From: Luteibacter yeojuensis
GTDB lineage: Bacteria; Pseudomonadota; Gammaproteobacteria; Xanthomonadales; Rhodanobacteraceae
NCBI RefSeq assembly: GCF_011742875.1
Contig: NZ_JAAQTL010000001.1
Span: 186,001-250,000, forward strand
Direction: 5' to 3'
Length of the DNA: 64,000 bases
Position numbers and translations under genes: made by a program. The notes under the pieces are model-generated. The model had not been told where the DNA came from. It did not search any database and worked only from the letters and a program-made list of their open reading frames with translations. Positions 30,515 through 41,100 of the stretch are shown here, in pieces (position 1 is the stretch's first letter; each line of letters begins with the position of its first letter).

Positions 30515-30692
30515 AGCCCATCGACGGTCGGGCGGGTGTAGTGCCGGTCGGGGCGTCGCGGGGAAACGGTTCGGGATCGGCAAAGAGACGCACGAAACCA
30601 ACGGGGCGACAGGTCGTCCTCGAGGGTGGTCTGCGGCCTGCGTCCGGCCCCGGTTGAGGCAAATGGCAGTCCATCCATAGAGGGGAGTCGGA

Positions 30693-33539
30693 ATGCAGCG
30701 GAAGGTGTTGGCGTTGTCTGTGCGTAACGCGTTGGCGGGCATGATCGGTATCGGTCTCATCGGCGGTTCCTTCCAGGCCCATGCCCAGGAGGTGGCTTCC
30801 GCGGCGCCGGCGGCGCCGGCGGGCCCGGTCGCCCAGTCGCAGGACACGGCGGCCGCGACCACTCGGGATGGGAAGGTCAAGGACAAGAAGGCCGTGACCG
30901 ACCTGGGCGGCGTGCAGGTGACCGGCCAGCTCCAGTCGCTGTACCTCTCCCAGGCAACCAAGCGCGATTCGATCAGCGTCGTGGACTCGGTGTCCGCCGA
31001 AGAAGCGGGCAAGTTCCCCGACCAGAACGTGGCCGACGCGCTGCAACGCGTGCCCGGCGTGTCGGTGAACCGCGGCGGTGGCGAGTCCAACCAGATCACC
31101 GTGCGCGGCTTCGGCCCGAACTTCGTCAACGTGCTGGTGAACGGCCGCACGATGGCGACCGCCGCCACCGACCGCGCTTTCGACTTCGACGTGCTGCCTT
31201 CGGAGATCATCCAGCAGGCGGTGGTCCAGAAGACAGCCACGCCGGATACGGAAGAGGGCGGCATCGGCGGCACGGTGAACGTCATCACGGCGCGTCCCTT
31301 CGACTTCAACGGCTGGCACGCGGCCGGCAGCGCGGCGGCGGTGAACGATCATACGGGCGGCGGTTTCGGCGGCAAGACCACGCCGAAGGTCTCCGGGATG
31401 CTCGGCAATACGAACGCGGACCACACGTTCGGCTGGCTCGCCTCGGTCGTTTACTACAAGCGCGACCACGTCCAGCAGACGATGGACACGGGCGGCTGGC
31501 TCGCCAACCAGGACTTCTCGCGGATCAACCCGGCGTACACCAACGTCTCGTTGCCGCAGACCTTGCAGGGGCAGTCCACCCAGGAAACGCGCACCCGCCG
31601 TTCGTTCAACGGCGCGATCGACTGGAAGCCCGCCGACGACTTCACCGTGAAGGTGGACGGTTTGTTCTCGGAATACCAGGTGGATTCCGACGTGCGCGGC
31701 TTCGGCCTCTACACCAACACCGGCATCATCAATTCGATCACGCCGGATGCCAACAACACCGCGCAGCATTTCGGCGTGGATGCCTCGGGCGGCATGGCGA
31801 ACGACTATATCGTCAGCTCGGTGCCGCGCGATGCCTTCAATACCCAGGTTGGCGCGAACTTCAACTGGCAGATCGATCCCTCGATGCAGGTGGATTTCGA
31901 TAGCGCTGTCTCGCGCGCCTGGAACAAGAAGTCGGCGGACAGCAACTTCACGGTACTCGGAACCCGCAACATCGGCGCGACGCCCGAGTGGCAGAACGGC
32001 GGCAGCAACCACCTGCCGAGCTGGAGTGGCTTCCTCCCCACCGACGATGTCGACGCACTGCATGCGCACGTGCCCAACCAGGGTACGCAGAGCGCCAACG
32101 TCACGGACGCCATCTTCGAGAACAAGCTGCATTTCTCGAAGAGTTTCCTCGACGGTGCGCTGGCCCGGCTGGATTTCGGCGTCTCGAACACGCAGCGCAA
32201 GAAGACCAAGCTCACCTACAAGACACCCGACGACGTGGCCTGCGCGGTCTACTGCGGCTACGCCGTGAACGTGCCCGCCGATGCCGTCGATGCACACGTG
32301 TTCAACGGTGGCAGCCTGGTGGACGGCGTATCGTCGACCTTCCCGCACCAGTGGGTCACCTACGACGTCAACAAGCTCTTCGAATACCTGGCCTCGCCGG
32401 CGGCGTACAACCAGCTGGCGAACCCGGCGGCCTTCCAGGCGGCGCTCGCGGCCAACGGCGGCAGCTTCGCCGCCCGCCCCGATCCCAGCTCGTATGCGCA
32501 GATCAAGGAACATACGACCTCGGCCTACGGCAGCGCCACGTTCGAGCAGGATGCGTCGATGCCGTGGACCCTGAACGTCGGCATGCGCTATACGAAAACC
32601 GATACCACGTCGCGCGCGTTCTCCATCCCGATCCTCGCGATCGCGGTGAATCCGGCCGATCCGACCAATGCCATTCCCACCTATGGCTCGCTGACGCCGA
32701 TCTCGCAGAAGGGCGATTACCACTACTGGCTGCCGTCGGCGAACTTCAAGCTCAACCTGCGCGACGACCTGGTCTTCCGCGCGGCGGCCTCGAAGACGCT
32801 GACCCGCCCCGATCTGGGCGACCTGGCGCTGAACGTGAGATACAACTTCCGTCCGCAGGACCAGACGATCGACCAGGGCAACGCCAACCTGCTTCCGTAC
32901 GTGTCGAAGAACTACGACGCCGGCCTGGAGTGGTATTTCAACGACACCAGCTATACCGCGATCGACCTGTTCTACAAGAAGGTCAGCAACTTCACCACGA
33001 AGATCACCACCAATACGACCCTGCTCGGCTTCCCGTTCCAGCTGACCGAGCCGGTGAACCTCAACGACGCCACCATCAAGGGCGCGGAGCTGACCTTCAA
33101 CTACCAGTTCACGAAGCTGCCTGCGCCTTTCGACGGCCTTGGCGTGGCGACGAACTACACCTACGTCACCAGCGACACCTCGATCAGCTCCGACCATCTT
33201 GCCAGCACGGGCCGTTTCGCGGTCCCGGGCATCGGCAACTCGTCGAATTTCAGCCTCTACTACCAGAAGGGGCCAGTGGAGCTGCGCGCCGCATATAACT
33301 GGCGGCAGAGCTACCTCACGCTGCTCGCCGGCAACCAGGGGCAGCCCACGTCCGTCAAGTCGTACGGCCAGGTGGACCTGAGCGCCAGCTACAACCTCAA
33401 CAAGCACGCGTCGATCTTCCTGTACGCCACGAACCTCACCAACGAAAATATTTACCAGTACCAGCTGCTGAGCGACCGGCTGAGCTACGCGGAGGCGAAT
33501 GGCCGCACGTTCTTCGTCGGCGTGCGCGGCTCGTTCTGA
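30693..33539 (+). CDS. TonB-dependent receptor (Caulobacter/Xanthomonas type)
   Basis: A 948-residue outer-membrane receptor with signal peptide (cleavage near AHAQE) and a low-complexity Ala/Pro linker. The TonB box/plug region (VQVTGQLQSLYLSQATKRDS, EAGKFPDQNVADALQRVPGVSV, ITVRGFGPNFVNVLVNG) precedes a barrel ending in GVRGSF with the terminal Phe. It belongs to the large-receptor group typical of carbohydrate utilisation loci. AGGGGAG precedes the ATG. The aldose 1-epimerase gene begins 4 bp after its stop, so the three genes 30693-36689 look like one operon for an alpha-galactoside. Confidence 0.92.
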   Translation: MQRKVLALSVRNALAGMIGIGLIGGSFQAHAQEVASAAPAAPAGPVAQSQDTAAATTRDGKVKDKKAVTDLGGVQVTGQLQSLYLSQATKRDSISVVDSVSAEEAGKFPDQNVADALQRVPGVSVNRGGGESNQITVRGFGPNFVNVLVNGRTMATAATDRAFDFDVLPSEIIQQAVVQKTATPDTEEGGIGGTVNVITARPFDFNGWHAAGSAAAVNDHTGGGFGGKTTPKVSGMLGNTNADHTFGWLASVVYYKRDHVQQTMDTGGWLANQDFSRINPAYTNVSLPQTLQGQSTQETRTRRSFNGAIDWKPADDFTVKVDGLFSEYQVDSDVRGFGLYTNTGIINSITPDANNTAQHFGVDASGGMANDYIVSSVPRDAFNTQVGANFNWQIDPSMQVDFDSAVSRAWNKKSADSNFTVLGTRNIGATPEWQNGGSNHLPSWSGFLPTDDVDALHAHVPNQGTQSANVTDAIFENKLHFSKSFLDGALARLDFGVSNTQRKKTKLTYKTPDDVACAVYCGYAVNVPADAVDAHVFNGGSLVDGVSSTFPHQWVTYDVNKLFEYLASPAAYNQLANPAAFQAALAANGGSFAARPDPSSYAQIKEHTTSAYGSATFEQDASMPWTLNVGMRYTKTDTTSRAFSIPILAIAVNPADPTNAIPTYGSLTPISQKGDYHYWLPSANFKLNLRDDLVFRAAASKTLTRPDLGDLALNVRYNFRPQDQTIDQGNANLLPYVSKNYDAGLEWYFNDTSYTAIDLFYKKVSNFTTKITTNTTLLGFPFQLTEPVNLNDATIKGAELTFNYQFTKLPAPFDGLGVATNYTYVTSDTSISSDHLASTGRFAVPGIGNSSNFSLYYQKGPVELRAAYNWRQSYLTLLAGNQGQPTSVKSYGQVDLSASYNLNKHASIFLYATNLTNENIYQYQLLSDRLSYAEANGRTFFVGVRGSF

Positions 33540-33543
33540 CCGC

Positions 33544-34428
33544 ATGACCGAGCCCGTCCCGCTCCAGCTGCGAAACGATTCGCTGCGCCTGTGCGTCTTG
33601 CCGTGGATCGGCGGCGGCATCGCCAGCCTGGAGTGGAAGGGGCGCGGCGATGCCGTCGCCCTGATGAGGGGCTGGGACGGGGCCCCCGATCCCAACCATC
33701 TCGCCTGTTACCCCCTGCTGCCGTGGAGCAATCGCATTGCCCACGGCGGCTTTTTTCATCGGGGACGCGAGGTGACGCTCGCGCGCAACCGTGCCGACGA
33801 CGCATGGCCCATCCACGGCAGCGGCTGGCAGCGCGAATGGACGGTGTCCCATCACGACGACCTGACACTCGCGTTGACGCTGGACGAATCGGTGCCGGAG
33901 GCCTACAGCTACCGTGCACTCCTCGGTTATCGTCTCGATGGGGACACACTGCGTGTTCGCCTTCGCGTGACGAATACCGGGGAGTTCTCGTTGCCGTTCG
34001 GACTTGGCCTGCATCCCTTCTTTCCGCTGCACGGTGGAGTGCGGCTGTCCGCGGCCGCGCAGTCGGTGTGGCAGAACGATGGCGTCTCGCCCTTGCCGGT
34101 GCGCCGCGAAGCCGTGCCGGAGGCCTGGGACTTCGCCCGGAACCGCCCGTTGCCGGCCGGCGGACTCAATCATGCCTTCGACGGCTGGACGGGCGAGGCG
34201 GCGATCGAATGGCCGGCGCTGGCGCTCCGTCTCCATGTCGAGTCGGATGCGGGCAGGTATGTTCTCTACGTACCGGAGGGCGGCTCGTTCTTCTGCTTCG
34301 AGCCCGTGGACCATCCGATCGACGCCGTGCATCTCCCGGGCGGCCCGCTCGCTCATGGCATGACCGACCTGGCGCCCGGCGTCAGCCTGGAACGATCCTT
34401 CGCCTTCCGCGCGGAAACATGGCGATAG
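33544..34428 (+). CDS. Aldose 1-epimerase (mutarotase) family protein
   Basis: Interconverts alpha and beta anomers of free sugars such as galactose. 294 residues of the galactose-mutarotase beta-sandwich fold, with LLPWSNRIAHGGF, IHGSGWQREW, the central FGLGLHPFFPL histidine motif, and GLNHAFDGW. No signal peptide is present, so it should be cytoplasmic. The next gene starts 10 bp before its stop codon, indicating coupled expression with the alpha-galactosidase whose product it would process. Confidence 0.9.
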   Translation: MTEPVPLQLRNDSLRLCVLPWIGGGIASLEWKGRGDAVALMRGWDGAPDPNHLACYPLLPWSNRIAHGGFFHRGREVTLARNRADDAWPIHGSGWQREWTVSHHDDLTLALTLDESVPEAYSYRALLGYRLDGDTLRVRLRVTNTGEFSLPFGLGLHPFFPLHGGVRLSAAAQSVWQNDGVSPLPVRREAVPEAWDFARNRPLPAGGLNHAFDGWTGEAAIEWPALALRLHVESDAGRYVLYVPEGGSFFCFEPVDHPIDAVHLPGGPLAHGMTDLAPGVSLERSFAFRAETWR

Positions 34429-36689
34429 ACAAGGAACAGCGCGACGTGAAACGTACGTCTCCAACGATCCGCCTCCTCCTCGTCCTCGCGGCGGGCCTCT
34501 TTGTCGCCACGATCGCGGATACCGCCGTCGCGGCGCCCTCGAAGGACGCCGTGCCGCGCTACGACGCGGCCCATCGCGTCTTCCGCCTCGACGCCGGCGA
34601 CGTTACCTATGCGATGGGCGTGAACGCCGATGGCATCTTGCAGACGCTTTATTGGGGAGCGCGACTGGCGCCGGACGATCCGCTCGGTCCCGCCGTTCCC
34701 GCGCCGGAGCGCTCGTCGTTCGATCCGGCCGGCAGTCTCACGCCGCAGGAGTACGCGGGTTGGGGTGGAGCGATGACCGCCACGCCCGCGTTGAAGATTC
34801 GCCTGGATGACGGCAATCGCGACGTCGTACTGCGCTACGACAGCTATCGCATCGACAGGAACGCGTTGTCGATCCGCCTGCGCGATGCGCAGGCCGGCGT
34901 GACGGTCGACCTGCGCTATACGGCGGATGCGGCCACCGGCATCGTGGGACGTTCGGCCCACATCGAGAACACGGGCAAGCAGGCGTTGACGATCGACAGC
35001 GCGGCGGCCGCGACATGGAACCTCCCGCGCGGCGACTATTCGCTGCGTTATCTCACCGGTACCTGGGCGGGGGAATGGCACCTGCAGACGCGCGCGGTGA
35101 CGCCGGGGGCCACCGTGCTCGAGAGCCGTCGCGGCAGCACCGGCGACGAGAACAATCCCTGGTTCGCCATCGGCCGCGGCGACGCATGGAACGAAGAGCA
35201 CGGCGACGTCTGGTTCGGCGCGCTGGCGTGGAGCGGCTCGTGGCGCATCCAGGTCGACGAGGACATTCTCGGCCAGGTCCGCGTCACCGGCGGTTTCAAC
35301 CCGTTCGATTTCGCGTATCGCCTGCCCCCGGGGCAGGGCCTCGACACGCCGGTGTTCTATGCGGGCTACACGACGCGGGGCGTCGGTGCCGCGTCGCGCC
35401 TCATGCATCGTTTCGAACGCGAGCGCGTCCTTCCCGGTGGCGCGGACGCCAAGCTGCGTCCCGTCCTCTACAACTCATGGGAGGCCACCGAGTTCAAGGT
35501 GGACGAGGCAGGGCAGGAGCGCCTTGCGGAGAAGGCCGCCGCGCTCGGCGTCGAACGTTTCGTCGTGGACGACGGCTGGTTCGGCGCGCGGGACAGCGAC
35601 CATGCCGGCCTCGGCGACTGGGTGGTGAACCGGCGCAAGTTCCCGAACGGGCTCAAGCCGCTGATCGACAAGGTGCATGGCCTCGGCATGAGCTTCGGCC
35701 TGTGGGTGGAACCGGAAATGGTGAATCCGGACAGCGATCTCTATCGCGCGCATCCGGATTGGGTGCTGAACTTTCCAGGCCGCGAACGCAGCGAAGGCCG
35801 CCACCAGCTCGTGCTGAACCTGGCCCGAGAGGACGTGAAGGCCCATGTGCTCGAGGTGCTCGACGGCCTGCTTCGCGACAACGACATCCAGTTCCTGAAG
35901 TGGGACTACAACCGCAACTGGTCCGAGCCCGGCTGGCCGCAGATGCCGGCGGACGAACAGCAGAAGGTGTACGTGGCGTACGTGCGCAACCTCTACGACA
36001 TCCTGCGCGTATTGCGCGCACGGCATCCGGAGGTGGAGATCGAGTCGTGTTCCGGCGGCGGTGCGCGCGTGGACCTCGGCATCATGGCGCTCACCGACGA
36101 AGTCTGGCCCTCCGACAACACCGATCCGTCCGACCGGCTCTCGATCCAGGACGGCTTCAGCTATGCGTACGCGCCGGCCACGATGATGGCCTGGGTCACG
36201 GGTTCGCCGAACTGGGTGAACGGCCGCAGCACCTCGCTGGATTTCCGCTTCCTTTCCGCCATGCAGGGCGGCCTCGGTATCGGCGCCAACCTGCTCGAGT
36301 GGACGCCCGCCGACGAAGCCTCGGCGCGCGGTTACGTCGCCGAATACAAGAAGATCCGTGCGACGATCCAGCGGGGCGCCCTATACCGGCTGATGTCGCC
36401 GCAGCGGCGCGCGCCCTGGTCGGCGACGGAGTCGGTCGCCGCCGATGGCAGGCAGGCCGTGCTTTTCGCGTTCCAGCGCCAGGGCGAGGAAGCGCGGCCG
36501 TTCCCGACGCTGCGCCCGCGCGGACTGGACCCGGCGGCGCGTTACCGCGTTCGCGCGATCCACGGGAAGATGGCGCCGGGCACGCCCAGCGCGGCGAGCG
36601 GGTCATACTGGATGGAACGCGGCATCGACCTCGTCATGAAAGGCGACCTCCAGGCGGCCGGTCTGGTCTTCGAACGCGAGGGGAAGTAA
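34419..36689 (+). CDS. GH36 alpha-galactosidase with signal peptide
   Basis: Hydrolyses terminal alpha-1,6-galactosyl groups (melibiose, raffinose, galactomannan side chains). 756 residues. An N-terminal hydrophobic signal (LLLVLAAGLFVATIADTAVAA) suggests periplasmic location. A beta-sandwich domain precedes the (beta/alpha)8 barrel. The nucleophile is Asp496 in LKWDYNRNW and the acid/base is Asp566 in WPSDNTDPSDRL; their spacing of 70 residues is typical of the family. FVVDDGWFGARDSD and GLWVEPEMVNPDSDL are further GH36 signatures. It overlaps the epimerase gene by 10 bp. Confidence 0.93.
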   Translation: MAIDKEQRDVKRTSPTIRLLLVLAAGLFVATIADTAVAAPSKDAVPRYDAAHRVFRLDAGDVTYAMGVNADGILQTLYWGARLAPDDPLGPAVPAPERSSFDPAGSLTPQEYAGWGGAMTATPALKIRLDDGNRDVVLRYDSYRIDRNALSIRLRDAQAGVTVDLRYTADAATGIVGRSAHIENTGKQALTIDSAAAATWNLPRGDYSLRYLTGTWAGEWHLQTRAVTPGATVLESRRGSTGDENNPWFAIGRGDAWNEEHGDVWFGALAWSGSWRIQVDEDILGQVRVTGGFNPFDFAYRLPPGQGLDTPVFYAGYTTRGVGAASRLMHRFERERVLPGGADAKLRPVLYNSWEATEFKVDEAGQERLAEKAAALGVERFVVDDGWFGARDSDHAGLGDWVVNRRKFPNGLKPLIDKVHGLGMSFGLWVEPEMVNPDSDLYRAHPDWVLNFPGRERSEGRHQLVLNLAREDVKAHVLEVLDGLLRDNDIQFLKWDYNRNWSEPGWPQMPADEQQKVYVAYVRNLYDILRVLRARHPEVEIESCSGGGARVDLGIMALTDEVWPSDNTDPSDRLSIQDGFSYAYAPATMMAWVTGSPNWVNGRSTSLDFRFLSAMQGGLGIGANLLEWTPADEASARGYVAEYKKIRATIQRGALYRLMSPQRRAPWSATESVAADGRQAVLFAFQRQGEEARPFPTLRPRGLDPAARYRVRAIHGKMAPGTPSAASGSYWMERGIDLVMKGDLQAAGLVFEREGK

Positions 36690-36784
36690 GCGTGGAGACG
36701 GTCTAGCTCCAGACTTCACGTCGCTCCAATGCGGTGGCGGCGACGCTGTCGGCAACGCGCGACGATCAGGATGGGAGGACGGCC

Positions 36785-36985
36785 ATGGCTACGGTTGTAT
36801 CGGGTTCTCACACGAGCACGATCGGTGCGCTCGCGGCGGGCAAGCTGCTCGCCAAGGCCACGGATGGGCGCTGGGGCCCCGCCATCCTCATCCTCGCCGG
36901 CATCATCCTGCTGCGGAAGCGCGCCGCCGCACGGTCGGCGCGCCGCGCACGCGCCGACCGCGATCCGATGGATGCGGCGCACTGA
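36785..36985 (+). CDS. Small hypothetical membrane protein
   Basis: 66 residues with a good ribosome binding site (GGGAGG at 36773-36778). One hydrophobic helix (WGPAILILAGIILL) is followed by a strongly basic tail (RKRAAARSARRARADRD), predicting an inner-membrane protein with a cytoplasmic C-terminus. A GTG at 36734 could extend it by 17 residues. No family is recognised. It follows the alpha-galactosidase by about 95 bp on the same strand but need not be cotranscribed. Confidence 0.6.
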   Translation: MATVVSGSHTSTIGALAAGKLLAKATDGRWGPAILILAGIILLRKRAAARSARRARADRDPMDAAH

Positions 36986-36988
36986 CGA

Positions 36989-37135
36989 CTACTTCTTTCC
37001 CTGGTTGTCTTCGCCGGTGTCGTCCAAAGGGTCGCCGGAGGCGTCGGTCGGCGGCTGCTCCGTGGGGCCGCGCCTGTCTTTCGGGGGCGTATCCTGGCCC
37101 GGCTCCTGCGGTGGGAGATTTTTCTCATTGGCCAT
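36989..37135 (-). CDS. Small acidic proline-rich hypothetical protein
   Basis: 48 residues from the ATG at 37135, with a GACGGAGAAT site upstream. Composition is Pro/Asp/Gly/Gln-rich (NLPPQEPGQDTPPKD, DPLDDTGEDNQGKK), so it is probably disordered and soluble. It converges with the small membrane protein gene 3 bp away. It was called because of start context and position; no function is seen. Confidence 0.5.
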   Translation of the reverse strand: MANEKNLPPQEPGQDTPPKDRRGPTEQPPTDASGDPLDDTGEDNQGKK

Positions 37136-37475
37136 GGGGATTCTCCGTCGGGGGAGCGTCCACCTTGACCGGCCGTTGCTGACGGCCGCGTGCCCAGCGT
37201 GTGAGCGGTGTGTCGCGGCTCGATGCCATGCTCGAGCGTGCAGGCGGGCGTGGGAAATCGGCGCGCACCTACGTCGCGCTGCGGCAAGCGACGACGCGAT
37301 CATCAGGCTGTGCGTTGGCGCGCGGCGCGGGGATACCGCTACATAAAGCCGGTCCAGGTCACGATCATACCCTCACGCTGGTTGTCTCGCCTGCACATCT
37401 GGCATTGTATGCATTCGCAGGCGGCGCCCGGTCCGAACCGTGCGTCTAGAACAGTCGGCCCAGGGAGGGCACTAG
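37136..37475. other. Intergenic region before the response regulator
   Basis: About 340 bp. Short frames begin near 37201 and 37208, but neither has a ribosome binding site or a protein-like composition. The region most likely carries the promoters for the divergent small gene and the response regulator. I see no hairpin or repeat. Confidence 0.4.
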
Positions 37476-38129
37476 ATGATTAACGTTATTTTGGTCGATG
37501 ACCATGAACTGGTCAGGACCGGCTTTCGAATGATCCTGCAACAACAGGCCGATCTACGCATCCGCGGGGAGGCAAGTTCGGCGGAAGAGGGCCTGCGCCT
37601 CATCCGTTCGCATTCGCCGGATATTGCGCTGGTCGACGTCCACATGCCGGGCATGAGCGGCGTGGAACTGACGGAGCGGATCATTCGCGCAAAGCTGCGC
37701 ACGAACGTCGTCATCCTGACGGTCGTGGACGACGCGCGGTTTCCCAAGCGCCTGCTGGACGCCGGCGCTCTCGGCTACCTCACGAAGGGCTGTTCGTCGG
37801 ACGAACTGTTGAGCGCCGTACGCCAGGTCGCGTCGGGGCGCCGTTACCTCGCACCCACCGTGGCGCAGCAATTGGCGCTGGCCACCCTCGACGGCTCCGA
37901 TTCGCCGTTCGATACCCTTTCCACGCGCGAGATGGAAGTCTCGATGATGCTCGTTCGCGGCATGCCGCTCACTTCGATCGGTGAACGGCTGAATCTGAGC
38001 CCGAAGACGGTCTCGACCTATAAGCAGCGCCTGATGGAGAAGCTGCATGTCGAGCATGTCGTGGGCCTTGCGCACCTGATGACGGTGCATGGCCTGCTCG
38101 ATACGCATAACCATCAGGTCGGGAGTTGA
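37476..38129 (+). CDS. NarL/FixJ-family response regulator (GacA/UvrY-like)
   Basis: 217 residues. The receiver domain (1-120) has acidic D8 and D9, phospho-acceptor D54 (ALVDVHMPG), T82 and K104. The LuxR-type helix-turn-helix (about 150-210) has LSTREMEVSMMLVRGMPLTSIGERLNLSPKTVSTYKQRLMEKL, cited here only by its start LSTREMEVSM and end KTVSTYKQRL. Sequence flavour is that of GacA/UvrY, which work with a BarA-type hybrid kinase and activate small RNAs. No kinase is adjacent, and unlike E. coli it is not next to uvrC. An intrinsic terminator follows. Confidence 0.9.
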   Translation: MINVILVDDHELVRTGFRMILQQQADLRIRGEASSAEEGLRLIRSHSPDIALVDVHMPGMSGVELTERIIRAKLRTNVVILTVVDDARFPKRLLDAGALGYLTKGCSSDELLSAVRQVASGRRYLAPTVAQQLALATLDGSDSPFDTLSTREMEVSMMLVRGMPLTSIGERLNLSPKTVSTYKQRLMEKLHVEHVVGLAHLMTVHGLLDTHNHQVGS

Positions 38130-38147
38130 AACCGTTCTGATGCCGAT

Positions 38148-38181
38148 AAAAAAACGCCGGGCTTAGCCCGGCGTTCTTTTA
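38148..38181. terminator. Bidirectional terminator between the response regulator and rne
   Basis: AAAAAAACGCCGGGC-TTA-GCCCGGCGTTCTTTT: a strong 9-10 bp stem with A-tract and T-tract, placed 18 bp after one gene and 6 bp after the convergent rne stop. Confidence 0.88.
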
Positions 38182-38187
38182 TCTGGA

Positions 38188-41100
38188 TCACTGCTCGTTG
38201 TGTGGCTCGTGCCTCGGGCGGGTGAGAAGGTCGCCCTGCGCCGGCGGTGTCCAGCCGGGCGTGGGTGCCGGCGGCGGACCCGGATGCGACACCGGCGACA
38301 CGTTCGATGCCTCGGCAGACTTCGGCGTGGCCTGGACCGCGGGAGCCTTCGTCTCTTCTTCCCCCGTTTCCTGCGCAGGCGCCTCGCTCACCGTTTCCTT
38401 CACCACCGGGGCCGGGGCGGGAGCCGCGGCGGGGATCGGAGCGGGAGCGGGAGCCGGAGCCGGAGCCGGCGTCTTCTCGACAGAAGCCGGTTCATCGGCT
38501 GGAGCCGGCGGCGTCTCCTGCGAGACGGCGGTCGCCTCGCGGGACGTCTTCACGACGGGTGCCTCTGCCTCATCCGGCAGGAAGCCACGCGCCGGCGCGT
38601 CGAGGCCCACGCCAGCTGCCGGGGGAGCAACGGCCACGACATCTTCGATGGCGGGAGGCTCGACCGGCGTGGGGGCCGCCATCGGTGCCGCGGCGGGTAC
38701 CGGTGCGGAGCCCGTCACCGGCGCGCTCTTCAGTGGCGCATCCGATTCGGTCTGGCGGCGCTCGGTGGTGCGGGTCTGGGCCGAATCCGCCGGCGTGGCC
38801 GCGTCGGCGGCGTGCGTCGAGTGCGTCATCGCGGCCGGACTGCCGGGAATCGGCGGCAGCTTCGGAAGGGTGGGAAGGGTGAGAGCGGACGGGACGGACT
38901 CGTCGTCGGAGGGCTCCGCGGGGCGCGTCGCCAAGCCGGTCGGTGCTTCCACGGCGAACGCATTCTCTGCGGCGGCCGCCGTGTCGAGCACCGGCGGCAC
39001 GCTCGGGCCCGAGCGCGCGGTCTCGACCGGCATCTCGTCGTCACCGTCCTCGTCGTCGAGATCTTCGACGCTGTTCACGCCCTCGATCGCACCGGCCTGG
39101 GCGCCGTCTTCCTGGCGACGACGGCGGCGGCCGCCACGGCGGCCGCGACGACGGCGCTGGCCGCCCTCGGTTTCCTTGGCGCCTTCGCTCGGCGGGATGC
39201 CCGAGTCGGCGGCGATCGTCGCCTCGATGTCGGTGACGGGTGCGTCGGCAGGCGTCGACGCCAGCTTCTCGTCAGCCTTGGCAGCGACGGGGGCGGGCGC
39301 CTTTTCGACCGGCGCGCGAGGCGGCACGGGCGGCTGGGTCTGGACGGCGGTTGCCGCGGCCGTGGCGGTCACGGCCTTTTCGACCTTCTCGCCCTGGGGC
39401 TGGCGCTCGCCGCGCGGCTGGCGGCGGTTCTCCCCCTGGGCGGCCTGTTCCTGGCGGCCCTGGCGACCCTGCTGCTGGCCGTCCTTCTGGCGGCCCTGCT
39501 GCTTGTCTTCGCCCTGGCGAGCGGACTGCTCGCCACGGCCCTGCTTGCCACCCTTCGCCTGCTGGCCGCGGGCCTGTTGCTGGGCGTTATCCTTGCGCTG
39601 GCCTTGCTGGCCACCACGCTGCTCGCCACTCTTGCCGCGACCTTCGGTGCCGCGACGCTCGTCGCGACGGCCACCGCGCTCGCCGCGGCCGCCCTGACGG
39701 GCGTCCTCGCGGCGGGCAGGCGCCGCAGGCTGGGCGGCGGGAGCGGCGGGAGCGCCGCCACCGAACAGACTGCCGAAGAGGCGGGAGAAGAAACCGCCGG
39801 TGGAAGGGGCGGGTGCGGCCTGGCGCGCGGGCTGGGCCGGCGCGGCAGGAACCTCGACGTCGTCGTCGCGCAGCGGAGCCGGCGTGGACGGCACCACGCC
39901 GGTGACCAGCGGCTGCTCGCCGCTGCCCAGCGCCTGGCCCATCTTCGGAAGCGCGGTGGCCACCGCGGGCGTGGTCCGCTCGTAGCTCGGCTTGCTGTGC
40001 TCGCCCATGTCCGCTTCGCGGATGCGGGTGATCTCGAGGTGCGGCGTTTCCAGTTTGTCGTCGGCGACCACCACCACGTGCACACTGTGGCGGAGTTCGA
40101 TCTCGACGATGCTGGCGCGCTTCTCGTTGAGCAGGAAGTTGGCGACCGCCGGCGGCGCCTGCACCAGGACCTGCCCGGTGTTTTCCTTCATCGCGTGTTC
40201 TTCGATCAGGCGCAGGGTCGACAGCGCCAGCGATTCCACGCTGCGGATATGGCCATGGCCTTCGCAGCGCGGGCAGACGATCTGGGTGGCCTCGCCGAGG
40301 CTAGGACGCAGTCGCTGGCGCGACATCTCGAGCAGGCCGAAGCGCGAAATGCGACCGATCTGGACGCGGGCGCGGTCGGCCTTGAGGGCGTCCTTGAGGC
40401 GCTCCTCCACCTCGCGCTGGTGGCGCGGGCTGTCCATGTCGATGAAGTCGATGACGATGAGGCCGCCCGCATCGCGGATGCGCAGCTGGCGGGCGATCTC
40501 GGTGGCGGCCTCGAGGTTGGTGTTGAACGCCGTTTCCTCGATGTCGCTGCCCTTGGTGGCCTTCGACGAGTTGATGTCGATGGCCGTGAGCGCTTCCGTC
40601 TGGTCGATGACGATCGAGCCGCCGGAGGGCAGGCGTACGTTGCGCTCGAAGATGCTCTCGATCTGGGTCTCGATCTGGTAGCGCGAGAACAGCGGTGTCG
40701 GATCCTGGTACAGCTTCAGCTTGCGCAGGTTGTTGGGCATCACCTGCTGCACGAAATCGCGGGCGTCGCTGAACAGCGATTCCTCGTCGATCAGGATTTC
40801 GCCGATGTCGTTACGCAGGTAGTCGCGCAGGGCACGGATGAACAGCTTGGATTCCTGGTAGATCAGGAACGGGGCCTTCTGCGAGTTCGCGGCGGCCGAG
40901 ATCGACTTCCACAGCTGCAGGAGGTAATCCAGATCCCACTGGAGCTCCTCGGCGTCGCGGCCCATGCCGGCGGTGCGCACGATGAGACCCATCTCGTCGG
41001 GCACCGAGAGGTGCTCCATGGCTTCCTTGAGGGCCTGCCTGTCTTCGCCCTCGATACGGCGCGAGACGCCGCCGGCACGGGGGTTGTTCGGCATCAGCAC

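Noticed and set aside
30513..33695. Leftward open frame of about 1060 codons opposite the second TonB receptor
   Set aside because: Antisense shadow with repetitive Arg/Val/His composition; the receptor on the plus strand has signal peptide, plug and barrel motifs.
37201..37483. Short rightward frames before the response regulator
   Set aside because: No start context and no protein-like pattern; more likely a promoter region.
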